From contig AP025051.1 of NCBI GenBank assembly GCA_036186865.1, positions 25,778,330 to 25,842,329 of the forward strand: a DNA stretch of 64,000 nucleotides, in the 5' to 3' direction. How positions within the stretch are numbered: position 1 is the stretch's first letter; each line of letters starts with the position of its first letter. The notes under the pieces are model-generated. The model searched no databases, was not told the origin of the DNA, and was given only the letters and a program-made list of their open reading frames with translations. A program made the position numbers and the translations under genes. This DNA is from Eustoma russellianum. Lineage: Eukaryota; Streptophyta; Magnoliopsida; Gentianales; Gentianaceae. Positions 21,520 to 31,974 of this stretch are shown piece by piece.

Positions 21520-22435
21520 TTTTCATGCGTGGCGTGATTAAGGGTTTTTGTCAATATGACGGCTACTTCTTCTTCAGTACAAACGTGTTCTATAATGATA
21601 TTGCCACTACTTACATGATGATGAAGAAAATGATATCTTAAGTCTATCTATTTTGCCTTAGAGTGTAAAATGGGATTCTTAGATAAGTTAATAGCACTCA
21701 TATTTTCACAATATATGCGGATTTTATTTACAACTGTACCAAAATCTGAGATTTGTTGTTTTAGCCATAGTAATTGTGTGCAGTAAAGACTAAGGGCCAT
21801 GTATTCTGCTTCAGTGATAGATAATGCTATACTAGCTTGCTTTGTCGAAAACCATGATATTAATGAATTACTTATGAATTGACATGTACCACTTGTGTTT
21901 TTTCTATCTATTTTACACCCTCCATAGTCGGCATTAGTGTAGGCATGCAAATTAAATTCACAATTTTTATCGTACCAAAGTTCTAATGTGGGGGTATGCT
22001 TAATGTAACGAAATATTCTTTTTACAGCATTAAAGTGTGAGACTTAGGATTACTTTGAAGCGAGCACACATACAAACACTAAACATAATATCGGCTCTAC
22101 TTGCAGTAAGATAAAGTAAAGAGCCAATCATAGATCTATACAATCCACTATCAAAATTTTTTTCCATTTTCATCTTTATCAAGTTTAGTGGCTACACTCA
22201 TTGGGGTGGTAGATGGTTTCAAGTTTTCAAATTCAAACTTCTTAATCAAGTCATTTACATACTTTACTTGACTTATATGTATTCCTTTACTAGTTTTCTT
22301 AATTTGCAAGCCAAAAAAATAATCTAGTTCGCCTACCATAGACATCAAACTCGGATTTCATACAAGTTTCAAATTCTTCCACTAACTTGTCACATGTACA
22401 TCCAAAAACAATATCATCAACATAAATTTGCGGTA
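21520..22435 (-). pseudogene. pol: E3 copia pol 3' part: reverse transcriptase end and RNase H
   Basis: Minus-strand pieces read IYVDDIVFG near 22430, then ELDYFFGLQIKKTSKGIHIS (reverse transcriptase), and at 21950-21648 NADYGGCKIDRKNTSGTCQF and ITEAEYMALS (RNase H). The order and similarity to E1 Pol mark a related Sirevirus-type element. Frame breaks lie between the pieces, for example near 22150 and 22040. Everything upstream of the YVDD motif is lost at about 22435, where unrelated sequence joins. It is non-functional. Confidence 0.82.
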
Positions 22436-22439
22436 TACT

Positions 22440-23163
22440 AAGGGCATGTCATTTGTATTCTTAGTCGGATGATAACCTAAGAATGTCTTCACCTCATCCT
22501 CAGTGATTTTTCATCATGCGGTATCCCATTTCAACACATCAAACTCAAAGTACCCTTGATTTGGTACACCAATCATCTCACAAATGTTTCCTACATACCA
22601 CTCAATATGATTTCCATCAATTATGGCTATGCAAAGCTAAAGGAAGATCATTTATGTATTGGACCCAAAGATTTGCATAGAATAGCCTAATATACCTAGT
22701 GGACATTTATCTATCTCTCTTTCAAGCCAAATATTTCTCCATTGTTAGACATCCAACCACTCAATGATAGGGCTCAACTCATTATTGCTTATAATATCAT
22801 TAATTCTAAGCAATTTGAGTGGAATAGTTGCCATTTCTTCTCTATCCCACTTATCATATAACATTTCGGGAATGTCTAGTAATGTACCTCTCATATCCGG
22901 ATGGATATAGATCCTTCAAGGCATTCCTAGCTTCCTTAGTCTTGATCCATGGGAAGTTGTCAAAGGTTAATTCGCTTCGGAGGTTGGCCAACTCATTGGC
23001 TTGACCAAAATCTCTGGTTTGCTTGGTTCTAGGTTGAGTTCTTGCTTGAGACTGAGAAGATTGTCCTTGGGGAGGATTGCTTGACCCTTCTTCTCCACTC
23101 CTGGATGATCTTGGCCTTTTGATGGTGTTCTTGCTTCTTGAAGACATGTTGGAGAAAACTAGG
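22440..23163 (-). pseudogene. Unidentified ORF downstream of E4 pol (env position), degenerate
   Basis: A minus-strand frame starts with MSSRSKNTIKRPRSSRSGE near 23145, has a Gln/Ser/Thr-rich stretch and then a charged globular-looking part. A frame shift near 22860 leads to a further 40 or so open codons reading MLYDKWDREEMATIPLK, then stops. It lies about 360 bp after the E4 pol stop on the same strand, where some Sireviruses carry an env-like or transposon-protein ORF. I do not recognise a specific domain or any transmembrane segment, so this assignment is positional. Confidence 0.4.
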
Positions 23164-23394
23164 GCAAGAATATGAGGATTTTTCTTGAGAGAGTAGAAGA
23201 ATATGAGAGGGTAGAATATGAAAATCAAGAGTAGAAATAATGATATTTTGATTGGGAGATGAAATTGAAGAGAGAAAATGTTTTTGGAGAGGGAGGCGCT
23301 GAGAGTTTGAGTGCTTCCATCGATTTTGGTAGGTTAGAATTGAGGTGAAATCGCTTCTGACTGAAATTTAAAATCGCAAAAAACGATGACGTGA

Positions 23395-23495
23395 ATCAAT
23401 CGACGTTAGAGATCGACGTATATCGATCGATCAACGTCAGAGATCGATGTACATGGATCTCTCCTTTTAATACATGGATCGGTCCATGTATACTA
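23395..23495. repeat. GATCGATC-rich repeat downstream of E4 pol
   Basis: Several TCGATCGATC and ATGGATCGGTCCAT palindromic units lie within 100 bp. The array resembles the larger one at 25060-25400 on the other side of E4 pol. Confidence 0.7.
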
Positions 23496-23522
23496 ATTTT
23501 TGAAATTTTCAATTTTAACCCT

Positions 23523-24788
23523 CTAAACATTGTTTATCATCCCTAATCTTGTTCTAATGGACTCAAATGTCTCAGTAGGAAGGGATTTGGTGAATATATC
23601 CGCTAGTTGGTCATTGATTGGAACAAATTCAACACATACCAATCTTTTTTGAATGCAATCACTTATAAAGTGATGCCTCACTTCTATATGTTTTGTCCTA
23701 CTATGATGAATCGGATTTTGTGCTATACTTATGGCTGAAGTATTGTCACATAAGACGGGGACTTTATCAATCTTAACATTGTAATTATTTAAGGTGTTGA
23801 TCATCCAAAGTAGTTGTGCACAACACGAAGCGGCCGGCACATATTCGGATTCCGTCGTTGAAAGTGACATACCATTTTGTTTCTTGGAAAACCAAGAAAC
23901 TAAGCAATCTCCAAGGAATTGACATGTCCCAGAGGTGCTTTTTCTATCAACTAGATTTCCGGCATAGTCGGAGTCACTATATCCTCTTAAATCAAAACAA
24001 CCATTTTTGGGATAAAACAACCCAAAGTTTAAGGTTCCTTTCAAATACCTAAAGATACGTTTAATGGCAACTAGATGTGATTCCTTAGGCATACTTTGAA
24101 ATCTAGCACATAAGAACACAACATGTAAAATATCCGGCCTATTAGCGGTTAGATAAAGTAAACTACCAATCATACCCCTATATTTGGTTACCTCAACCCG
24201 CTTTCCTTTTTCATCTTTGTCAGCCTTTGTACTTGTGCTCATTGGTGTGCTCACATTTCTTCCATCCTCAAATTTGTATTTCTGAGTAAATCCTTTGTAT
24301 ACTTTGTTTCAGATGTGTACACTCCATCTTGAGTTTGCTTGATTTGACGACCAAGAAAGCAGTTGAGTTCACCCATCATGCTCATTTCAAATTCTCCTTC
24401 CATTAATTTAGCAAAATAGCTTACAAAGAGAATCATTAGTAGCACCAAATATAATATCATCCACATAAATTTGAACAAGTAATTGATGGTTTTCTTGTTC
24501 TTTAATAAAAAGAGTAGTGTCAACTTTTCCCCTTGAAAACTCATTTTGAAGAAGGAAGTTACTTGATCTATCATACCATGCCCTAGGAGCTTGTTTAAGT
24601 CCATAAAGGGCCTTTTTGAGTTTAAATACATGATTTGGATAATCATGGTTTTCAAATCCCAGAGGTTGAGCTACATACACCTCTTCTTGAATTATTCCAT
24701 TCAAGAATGCGAATTTCACATCCATTTGATATAGTTTGAAATCCTTATAACATTCAAATGCTAAAAGCATCCTAATAGCTTCTCCCAT
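23523..24788 (-). pseudogene. pol: E4 copia pol 3' half: reverse transcriptase and RNase H
   Basis: The minus strand reads LYQMDVKFAFLNG and YGLKQAPRAWYDR (about 24740-24590), the catalytic IYVDDIIFGA (about 24455), then in another frame DSDYAGNLVDRKSTSGTCQF, STTESEY and LCDNTSAISIAQNP, ending TKSLPTETFESIRTRLGM. Reverse transcriptase and RNase H are thus present in order with key residues, but a frame shift near 24410 and another near 24254 break the frame. The fragment starts abruptly inside reverse transcriptase at about 24788, so protease, integrase and gag are lost. It is a different copia family from E1 to E3. Confidence 0.85.
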
Positions 24789-25059
24789 TTATAGATGAAG
24801 TTTACCACGTTTTGGAGCCTTCGCCATGTCTTCAAGTCAATCTCCAAGTCTTGAAAATTAAAATAGCCTTTAGCCACCCTATGGAGTGATTTGATCTTCA
24901 ATAGCCACCCTAGAAAATCTTAGACATGGATAGAATAGTCAAGGAAGCATGTAGTATGTTGGGTTAAAGTCCACAAGAAATTTGAGCAAGGTTGGAGAGA
25001 GAAAACATTATAGATCTCCTTGGATTTTGTTCCAACGTTCAAAAATTTTGAATTCTGGG
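24789..25059. other. Upstream flank of E4, no clear feature
   Basis: Sequence upstream of the broken E4 reverse transcriptase. No domain, LTR boundary or primer site is recognised. It may be rearranged E4 leader. Confidence 0.4.
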
Positions 25060-25400
25060 GGACATCGATCGATCCATGTGCCTGTGCTGAGAGATCGACG
25101 TCTGTCCGAAAGGTTCCAGTTTTGAACCTGTAGTACATCGATCGATCGATGTCTCTCCTTTGAGAGACTGATGTACATCGATCGATCGATGTCTCCTGGC
25201 CTGAGAGATCGATGTCTTGCCAAAGCTTTCTGATTTTTAAATCTGCCTTACATCGATCGATCGACGTCTCTTTCTGAGAGACTCATGTGACGTCGATCGA
25301 TCGATGTTCCCCTGGCTGAGAGATCGACGTTGGACCGAAAGTTTTAAACTTCCACATCTTCACATGGATCAATCCATGTGAGAGATTGACGTCTTACAGT
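25060..25400. repeat. Imperfect tandem repeat rich in CATCGATCGATCGATG
   Basis: About three units of 110-130 bp each combine the palindrome CATCGATCGATCGATG (or a variant with GACGTC) with a GAGAGATCGATGT-like half. Similar motifs recur at 23395-23495. The strand sense and function are unknown. It may be leader or LTR sequence of the E4 element. Confidence 0.7.
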
Positions 25401-25680
25401 GTGTTTTTCTCATTTTGCTTCAAACTCAAAGTGTGGAATTCCATTTTAGCCCATTGAAAACATCTTTTAACATCATCAAAACATTTTATATTCCAAAAAT
25501 CATGTACCTACTTACTACAAAGCAAACACAAAGAAGCAAGGATCACAAGAAAACAAGACAAAATTCAAAATAAAGAATACACGACACACGTACACTCATA
25601 CACGCTCATAGTGTGGGTTCAATGAAGTGAACTCAATGAACCTTAGGTTCATCTTAAACATAGTTATGCAAGAAGGTTCC

Positions 25681-25830
25681 AACTTGATGTCCAAGTTCTT
25701 TAGTCCTCCTTCTTGTCATAGGACCTATGACCTCTTGATCAGATCCTTGAGATTCTAACTTGTTGTGTAAGTTCTCTAGCCCTCCTTCTTGTCGTAGGAC
25801 ACATGACTTCTTGATGGAATCCCTGATCCT
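25681..25830. repeat. Two-copy tandem repeat of about 76 bp
   Basis: 25681-25756 and 25757-25830 share the core CCTCCTTCTTGTC(A/G)TAGGAC with roughly 80% identity. No coding context is recognised. Confidence 0.75.
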
Positions 25831-26384
25831 GGGGACAAGTCAAAGTTACTAGGGTAAATTGAGAAAAATTATATAGAAAATCTAATTCCGACGAGTCCTA
25901 GCGAATTAATTGGGATGAATACAGAGGTTACTTTTTTCATTTTATTGTATGAATGAAACTGTACAAACTCTTGGAATATAAGACAGAGATACAGCTACAT
26001 TGACATTCTATGATAGGCTCCTTGCTTATCCATATTGTCAAGTTGGAAAACAGAATTTCAGTAATTCTGAAACTTTTCAACTTCTAGGAACATTATACAG
26101 TTACTGTGGACAAAGACAGCATCAGGCATACAGAGAAGATCAATCAGTTTTAATAATCTGAAATAATCAAAACATTTTCCAAGAGAAAAATAATAAAAAA
26201 ATTGAATAAAGCAGTGAATATAACTGCTCAATTTGATAGCAGAAATCACCAAGTAAAAAGTTTGTAGGTTTGAGGATTCTTTCCACTTTGCATATGCTTC
26301 AAGAAAAAAAAAGGAAAAGAACTATAAAGAATCATCCAGTTTGAAAAATCAATATGAAGAGCTGATAGCCAGAGTTGGTAGAGG
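25831..26384. other. AT-rich stretch, nothing recognised
   Basis: Only short chance frames. No terminal repeats, RNA gene or domain seen. Confidence 0.5.
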
Positions 26385-26819
26385 TGATAATATTGTCCCA
26401 TGTTGACCATTTAAGAAAAAAATATATAATTTATATATGGATGAGATACCACAATCCATCACCTTAAGGTTTTGCGTAGATATGAGTCTCAGCTCATGTA
26501 AGCTCAAGTTTCAATATTTTATCAGAGGCCGGTTGCGATGTGGACTCACACCTTGCCTGGCCCATGGTTGACCATTTATTGTCTCCCCTCACCCAAGTCC
26601 AGGTGTTCATAAATAGCTTGTGGTTTGTGATTGAGGACGGGTTCTAAGGCGCGTGTGTATGTCAAGCCACGTTGCCAAGTGAGGGTGTGTGTTGAGAATA
26701 TTGGTCCCACATTGGCTAATTTGAAAAATAATACATAGGTTTATAGGATGAGGGTACCATCACCTATGCCTAAGGTTTTCAATAGATATGTGTCTCACGT
26801 CATATAAGTCCAAGTTTCA
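26385..26819 (+). mobile_element. TRIM-like small LTR element, degenerate
   Basis: Two direct repeats of about 130 bp (26385-26513 and 26690-26819) share the blocks AATATTG(G)TCCCA, CCATCACCT, TAAGGTTTT, AGATATG(A/T)GTCTCA and CAAGTTTCA. Directly after the first repeat, 26518-26530 reads TTTATCAGAGGCC, a damaged tRNA-Met primer site (compare TGGTATCAGAGCC). The internal part is only about 175 bp and non-coding. This is the layout of a terminal-repeat retrotransposon in miniature. No clean target duplication is visible. Confidence 0.62.
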
Positions 26820-27429
26820 ATATGGACAATATGATGTTGCAGTTGCATGTGTCCTTCTGGGAAAGCAGTGCCCTAATGTCAATGTTAGCTTGTTGTCGTA
26901 AACAGATATGGAGTAGTACAATTCTTTCAGTTAAAAAAAACGAAAAGTGATTTATGAAAGTTCATTTAAATAACTTGGATCAAACTAAGACCACTTCACT
27001 GTGAACCAGCAGCAAGTATCAAAATAAAGAAATGCAGCAGATTGTTTTAATGGAGAATTAGATTGGCAACAATAATCAGTGCTCAAGAAGTAATAAGTAC
27101 ATGATATGATTCAACTTTGTATTGGTTCGGGAACAAAAAGGTGAAAGACAGAGAAATGTAAGAAGCATAAGCATATGAGAGAGTCAACCCAATTTTCAAG
27201 ATTGTTTCAGAATGAAATATTTGTGGAAGTACACATATAATGTAAAAATATTCAACAAAGTACTGTTTTCTACACATAATACAATACTACAACGACACTT
27301 AATCCTTTCTCCCCTAAATAGAGCCGGATATATGGATCAATCACTTCTCTTGTGTTTTATTCGTTTGTTTATTTGCTTATTATTATTTTTGTTTTATTTT
27401 TAAGTCGTAGCCTAAATCCTATACTCTTT
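26820..27429. other. AT-rich stretch, nothing recognised
   Basis: No domain, repeat boundary or RNA gene seen. Short frames look like chance. Confidence 0.5.
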
Positions 27430-28829
27430 TTGTGTCTCCTAGTACTTAGTGCATATTATGCGCATTCAGAATACGCTCTTTCAAAAATGTCATATCATCT
27501 TAACCTTGATTCCGACTCAAGTAAATAAAATTCTCACATAATTTTATATCCTCTATATAACATAGGCTACATTAATCAACAGTCTCCACTGTGCTCTATC
27601 ACTGACATATGCTCCTCAATTGTTGTATAAGTCATATTCTTCCTTATTGTCTCTCTATATGTCTTCTTTAGTCTCTTTCTCCCATGTGTAACATTCACTC
27701 ATTCATATCTTACACCGCCTAATTGGTGCATCTGTAGGATGTCTGTACACATGCCCATACAACCTAACCTTGACTCCCTCATCTTCTTTTCTAGAGGAGC
27801 CCCTACCTTTCTCCTTATCTGTTAATCTCTTATTTATTTCTTCCTTGTATGTCCATGCATTCCATCTTAACATTCTCATTTCCGTTGCTCGCATCCTTTG
27901 TTGATTCTCATAGTTGACTGCTCAACATTCAGACCCGCACAGCAGTGCAGAACTTGCTATTTTCCTATAAAATTTCTTTTAAGTTTTAAAGGTTCTTTGC
28001 TATCACAAAAGAGACCTGGCACACTTCTCCACTTTAACCACCCTGCCTTTACCCTGTGATTCATATGTCAACTCCTCCATTTTGTTTGTAGTATAGATCC
28101 TAAATACCTAAAACTCTCACTCATGTGAATTTCTTGGTCTCCCAATTTTACACAAGGTTCCAATGCCATTCTTTTGTTGTTAACTTAAATTTCATATATT
28201 CTGTCTTTATTTCGACTTAATTTGATGCCCTTTTTTTCTAGTGTCTCCCACCAACATTACAACTTAGAATTGACTACTTCACTAGTCTCATCCACCAACA
28301 CCAATGTCATCTGCAAATAACATGCCCCACTGAACTCTGTACTGAATGTGGTCGAGTGAGCCCATCTATAACTAAAGCAAATAAGTACGAAACTTAACGT
28401 TGATTCTTGATGTAAAACCACTCTAATAAAAAACTCTATGTGTAGTCAATAAAGTATCTGGTCCTTGGTATGAACTTAATGCCGATCCTTACGCTTGTCA
28501 TTGTGTTCTCATATATGTTTTTAGTAATTATATGTTACTCTAACACTTTTTTTCAGTACTTTCCATTGGATCTCTTGTGCGACTTATCATATGTTGTTTC
28601 CAAGTCAATGAAACCATATGCAAATCTTGCTTCTTTTCTTGAGATCTCTCTATATATCTTCTCAAGAGATGAATAGCTTCCATTGTTATCATCCTGGCAT
28701 AAATCCGAATTGATTTTCATATATAATAGCCTCTTTCCAAAGTCTTTTCTTAATCACTTGCTCACACAATTTATTAAGGGACTTATCAACTTAATCCCTC
28801 TATAATTGCAGAATCTTGTATCTCCTTTT
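27430..28829 (-). pseudogene. RTE-clade LINE fragment (reverse transcriptase C-terminal half)
   Basis: Minus-strand pieces in broken frames match the plant RTE pattern in order: NYRGIKLIS (about 28800), FIDLE (about 28600), LFADDI (about 28320, the reverse transcriptase YADD box), ESFRYLGSILQ (about 28110), then MRMLRWNAWTYKEEINKR (about 27880) and VRLYGHVYRHPTDAPIRRC (about 27740). Many stops and shifts show it is an old, dead copy. The endonuclease and start of reverse transcriptase are missing: an L1 tail with an A-run joins at about 28830. Confidence 0.78.
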
Positions 28830-29616
28830 TTTGGTTAAAATGGAAATTTGTATTAAACGGAGAATATCAAAGCATCTGAGGGATGCAACTCATACAATTA
28901 TCCTACTCAGTAAAGCCAACAGGATAGCTTACTGTATGAAATCAGTAATTTAATGTGTAAAGTGAAACCAAAAATAGCAAGGCTTGCCTTATTGTAAGGC
29001 TAACAAATATGGATACATCCATGCATAACCTTGAAACATGTGTACGTATTCTATGAATAACATCCTTAGAACAGAAGACAATTTCCTCAAAAATGAACAT
29101 GTTCCTACCCTACAAATATAATAGACAATTGCTGCCTGCCCCACCTTGGCAGCCTTTGCCAACAAGGCCTTGCCCTTTAGCTTCTTCCTTCTCTATGCCA
29201 AGACCCTAAAAAGTGTGTTGAGGCTCCTTGGCATCCAAGCCACCTTGAAATGTTCATCTAATATCTCCTATACCACAGAACATTGAAAGAGAGGTATTGA
29301 CTTGTTTCAAGTCAGCAGAGCAAAGTGCACATGTAGTGTCATCAAGAAAAAGTAATTGTCTTGGTAGGTAGCTTGCCAAGAGCTGCCAACCAAAAGGCAA
29401 AGGAGTGCTTAAGTGTAATAGCATTGTCCCATATCAGTTTCTACTAGGCACCCATATTGCCTTCGCTCCTAAAGTAGCAAAAGCCAAATGAGGTTTCAGA
29501 ACCCCATATGCTACCCAGGAAGCCAAGACAGCCTTTGTAGCATACCAAAGAACCCCTTTTTTAGCCAGAATATGATCTCTGATATCCAATAGTTTTTCAG
29601 AAGAGATGAGTCATCC
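28830..29616 (-). pseudogene. L1 LINE 3' fragment with zf-RVT region and A-tail
   Basis: The minus strand near 29400 reads KHSFAFWLAALGKLPTKT, then a Cys-X2-Cys stretch (CALC) about 20 residues on, the zinc-binding zf-RVT module that follows reverse transcriptase in plant L1 elements. The 3' end at about 28830 is an A-run (T-run on the plus strand) directly joined to RTE sequence. It is much decayed and 5'-truncated, and unlike the other L1s here it ends in poly(A), so it is a different LINE group. Confidence 0.62.
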
Positions 29617-31321
29617 TGGTTACGACCCGAAAAATTTCCGTTATGTCGTAAACATTCCAATACCATAAACATAATTTATTAGGGGCATAATCATCTTTCT
29701 TGTATATCGATACATTAGCAAATATTTAACAATCGTTCAGTCTGTACAATAAAAACATAAATTAAACTAGTTAGTAACAACTTAAGCCATTAGGATAAAT
29801 TAAATCAAAAGAAAATCATGACACAATAATTTGTATTACTTAAATAAACAAAATAAAATGCACACTTGAATAAAGAAAAGAAAAGTAAAAAGAAATGTAA
29901 GAAAATTTGTCTTACTATTTAGTAAAGTTACATAAATAATGCATGCTTAAGAATCTTATCCTAAACCTCATCCCTTCAACCACATACTTGTCCAAAAGTT
30001 TGTCTTCCACCCCATCCTTCACATGCAATGGCCGGCCACCCTTAGTAGCCAAGGAGGAAATATTAAATTTTCTTCAAACCTCACTCCACTACAGTTTCAA
30101 CCAAACCTCTCAATCCTCTCCCACGAAAACTCAAGAAAACTCCAATACCCTCTCCTTACCCTATTGGCCGAAACTTTCATCTTCAAACATAAAGAAGATT
30201 TTCTTCTCTTTTCTTCACATCACATCATTCAAATCAAGCTCCTAAACACTGCATCAGCTAAGAGAGATTCAAGAAGGTTGTAGAATCTAGAATCAAAGCA
30301 GCCAAGGTAAGAACTTTATGATGTTTAAGTTTAATTCTTCTATCTAATTTCATAAGTTGCTCACTAACCCTTCTTTTTGGGACTCCAAAACCGTGCCCTA
30401 TATAGGAAGGAAGGAACAAGGGTTTTCTTCCAAACAAGTGGAGGAATCACCATCTTAAGTGTAAGAAAAGTGAACCAAGGCAAGTTGCTCTTCCTAGATC
30501 CTTCATGAATTTCCAAAGATTAAGTTCTTATGTTCATATCAAAATTGGATCATCATGTAGTATGTTCAAGTTTTGACCATAAGAATATGAAAGATCTATG
30601 TTTATAAATGACATAAATATATATACATATGGTTAGTCCCTATACACGGCCACACATACTCATTTATATAAATTATACGACAAATGAGATGGAATGAGTA
30701 ACCTTAAGAAAAGTGTACAAATAATACAACTTTAGTTGATTTGATTATGTTTTCTTTTATGATGATCATCAGTTTGTATTTCTATGTATTCTTAATGTTC
30801 ATATGTTTTAAGATCATATCTTTAACATGTTTATGCATACATCATAAGCATGACTTATATACATGGCCTCAAGGGTTGTTTGATGATCATCATGTTTATG
30901 TATACACCCACATACCACACAACCATGTGGCTTATCTGGATACTCCACATGAGTTTCATCATTTCCATCTTCAAGATATATATTTATATGATGATTATGG
31001 CTCAAAGAGTAGATTTTATGATTACATTATGTTTATGTTTATGTATTCCTTGTGTCATAATCTTAGAATTAAGTAAAAAAGAAAGTAAGACAATATGTAC
31101 ATGTTTATTATGAAAACATACAACATACACCATATAATATGAAAAGAACGAAAAAATGAGACATAAATGGGTACACAAATGGCCAAACTTTCGGTCAAGA
31201 GGTCTTTATGCAACAAAATGAAATGTGACATGTTAAAGAGTTTATATGGATATATTCATACATGTTTATACACGGCCCTAGTGTACTAAGGATATTAATT
31301 AATTTATAAAGAATATATATA
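29617..31321 (+). other. Possible gypsy-type LTR fragment, AT-rich
   Basis: Starts TGGTTACGACCCGAAAAATTTCCG, which resembles gypsy LTR starts of the TGTTACGACCCG kind. It has a TATATAGG box near 30400 followed by purine-rich sequence. It has no coding domain and no partner LTR or primer site was found. The CACTA element begins at its right edge. The call is tentative. Confidence 0.35.
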
Positions 31322-31334
31322 CACCACAAAAAAA
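31322..31334 (+). repeat. CACTA left terminal inverted repeat
   Basis: CACCACAAAAAAA. It pairs with 41444-41455. Confidence 0.85.
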
Positions 31335-31339
31335 GACAT

Positions 31340-31640
31340 ATAGCGACGTGCATATTTCGTCGTCATTTCGTCGCTAATTGTATATAGCGACGAAATGGCG
31401 ACGAAATATGCAAGTCGCTATACGGCTTGTCGCAAATTGATTTTCGTCGGTACAGAGTCGTTATATTGCGACGAAAAAAGCTCGTCGGTGGCTCGCTGTA
31501 AAATTGCGACGTAATTCTGTCAGATCTGCGACCTGTTTTTTCCGTCGTCGGTTCATCGGTATATCTTTTTCGTCGCTATTTTAAAATTTTTGATTTTTTT
31601 ATATGATCGGTCTGGGACAATAATGTTTTTTCGCAGGTTC
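31340..31640. repeat. CACTA left subterminal repeats
   Basis: Many copies of GCGACGAAAT, TCGTCGCTA and relatives in both orientations. Such motifs are transposase-binding sites in En/Spm elements. Confidence 0.8.
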
Positions 31641-31974
31641 GTCGCTATTATTTAAATTAATATTAAATATTAAATAAATATTAAGTATTAAATATTAAAT
31701 ATTTATAAATTATTAATAATATCAATATATTATTAATTAAATAGTTTTTATTATTATTTAATTTTTATAATATATTTTATTTTGTATATAAAATCATTTT
31801 TACAAATATTATACATAAATACGGTATTTACGTATTGAAATTCGTATAATTAAACAACACAAATGAAATGGAATCCGTATAAATGTCAGATAAAATATAA
31901 AAGAACAAAGCATATGTCAATACAATAAATGAAATAGTCAGTACAAAAAATCAAAAAATGAAATACTATACAGA
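31641..31974. other. AT-rich region downstream of Transposase_24 gene
   Basis: TATTAAATATTAAA-type low-complexity sequence. It is probably the 3' untranslated part of the leftward gene. Confidence 0.5.

Noticed and set aside
25060..25400. GATCGATC array considered as a CRISPR-like or tandem satellite array
   Set aside because: Units vary in length and sequence, there are no regular spacers, and the context is a plant retrotransposon.
29943..31113. Overlapping frames near the possible LTR, considered as a small host gene
   Set aside because: Low-complexity, no domain, no matching reading frame conservation and a TATA-like box in LTR-like context.
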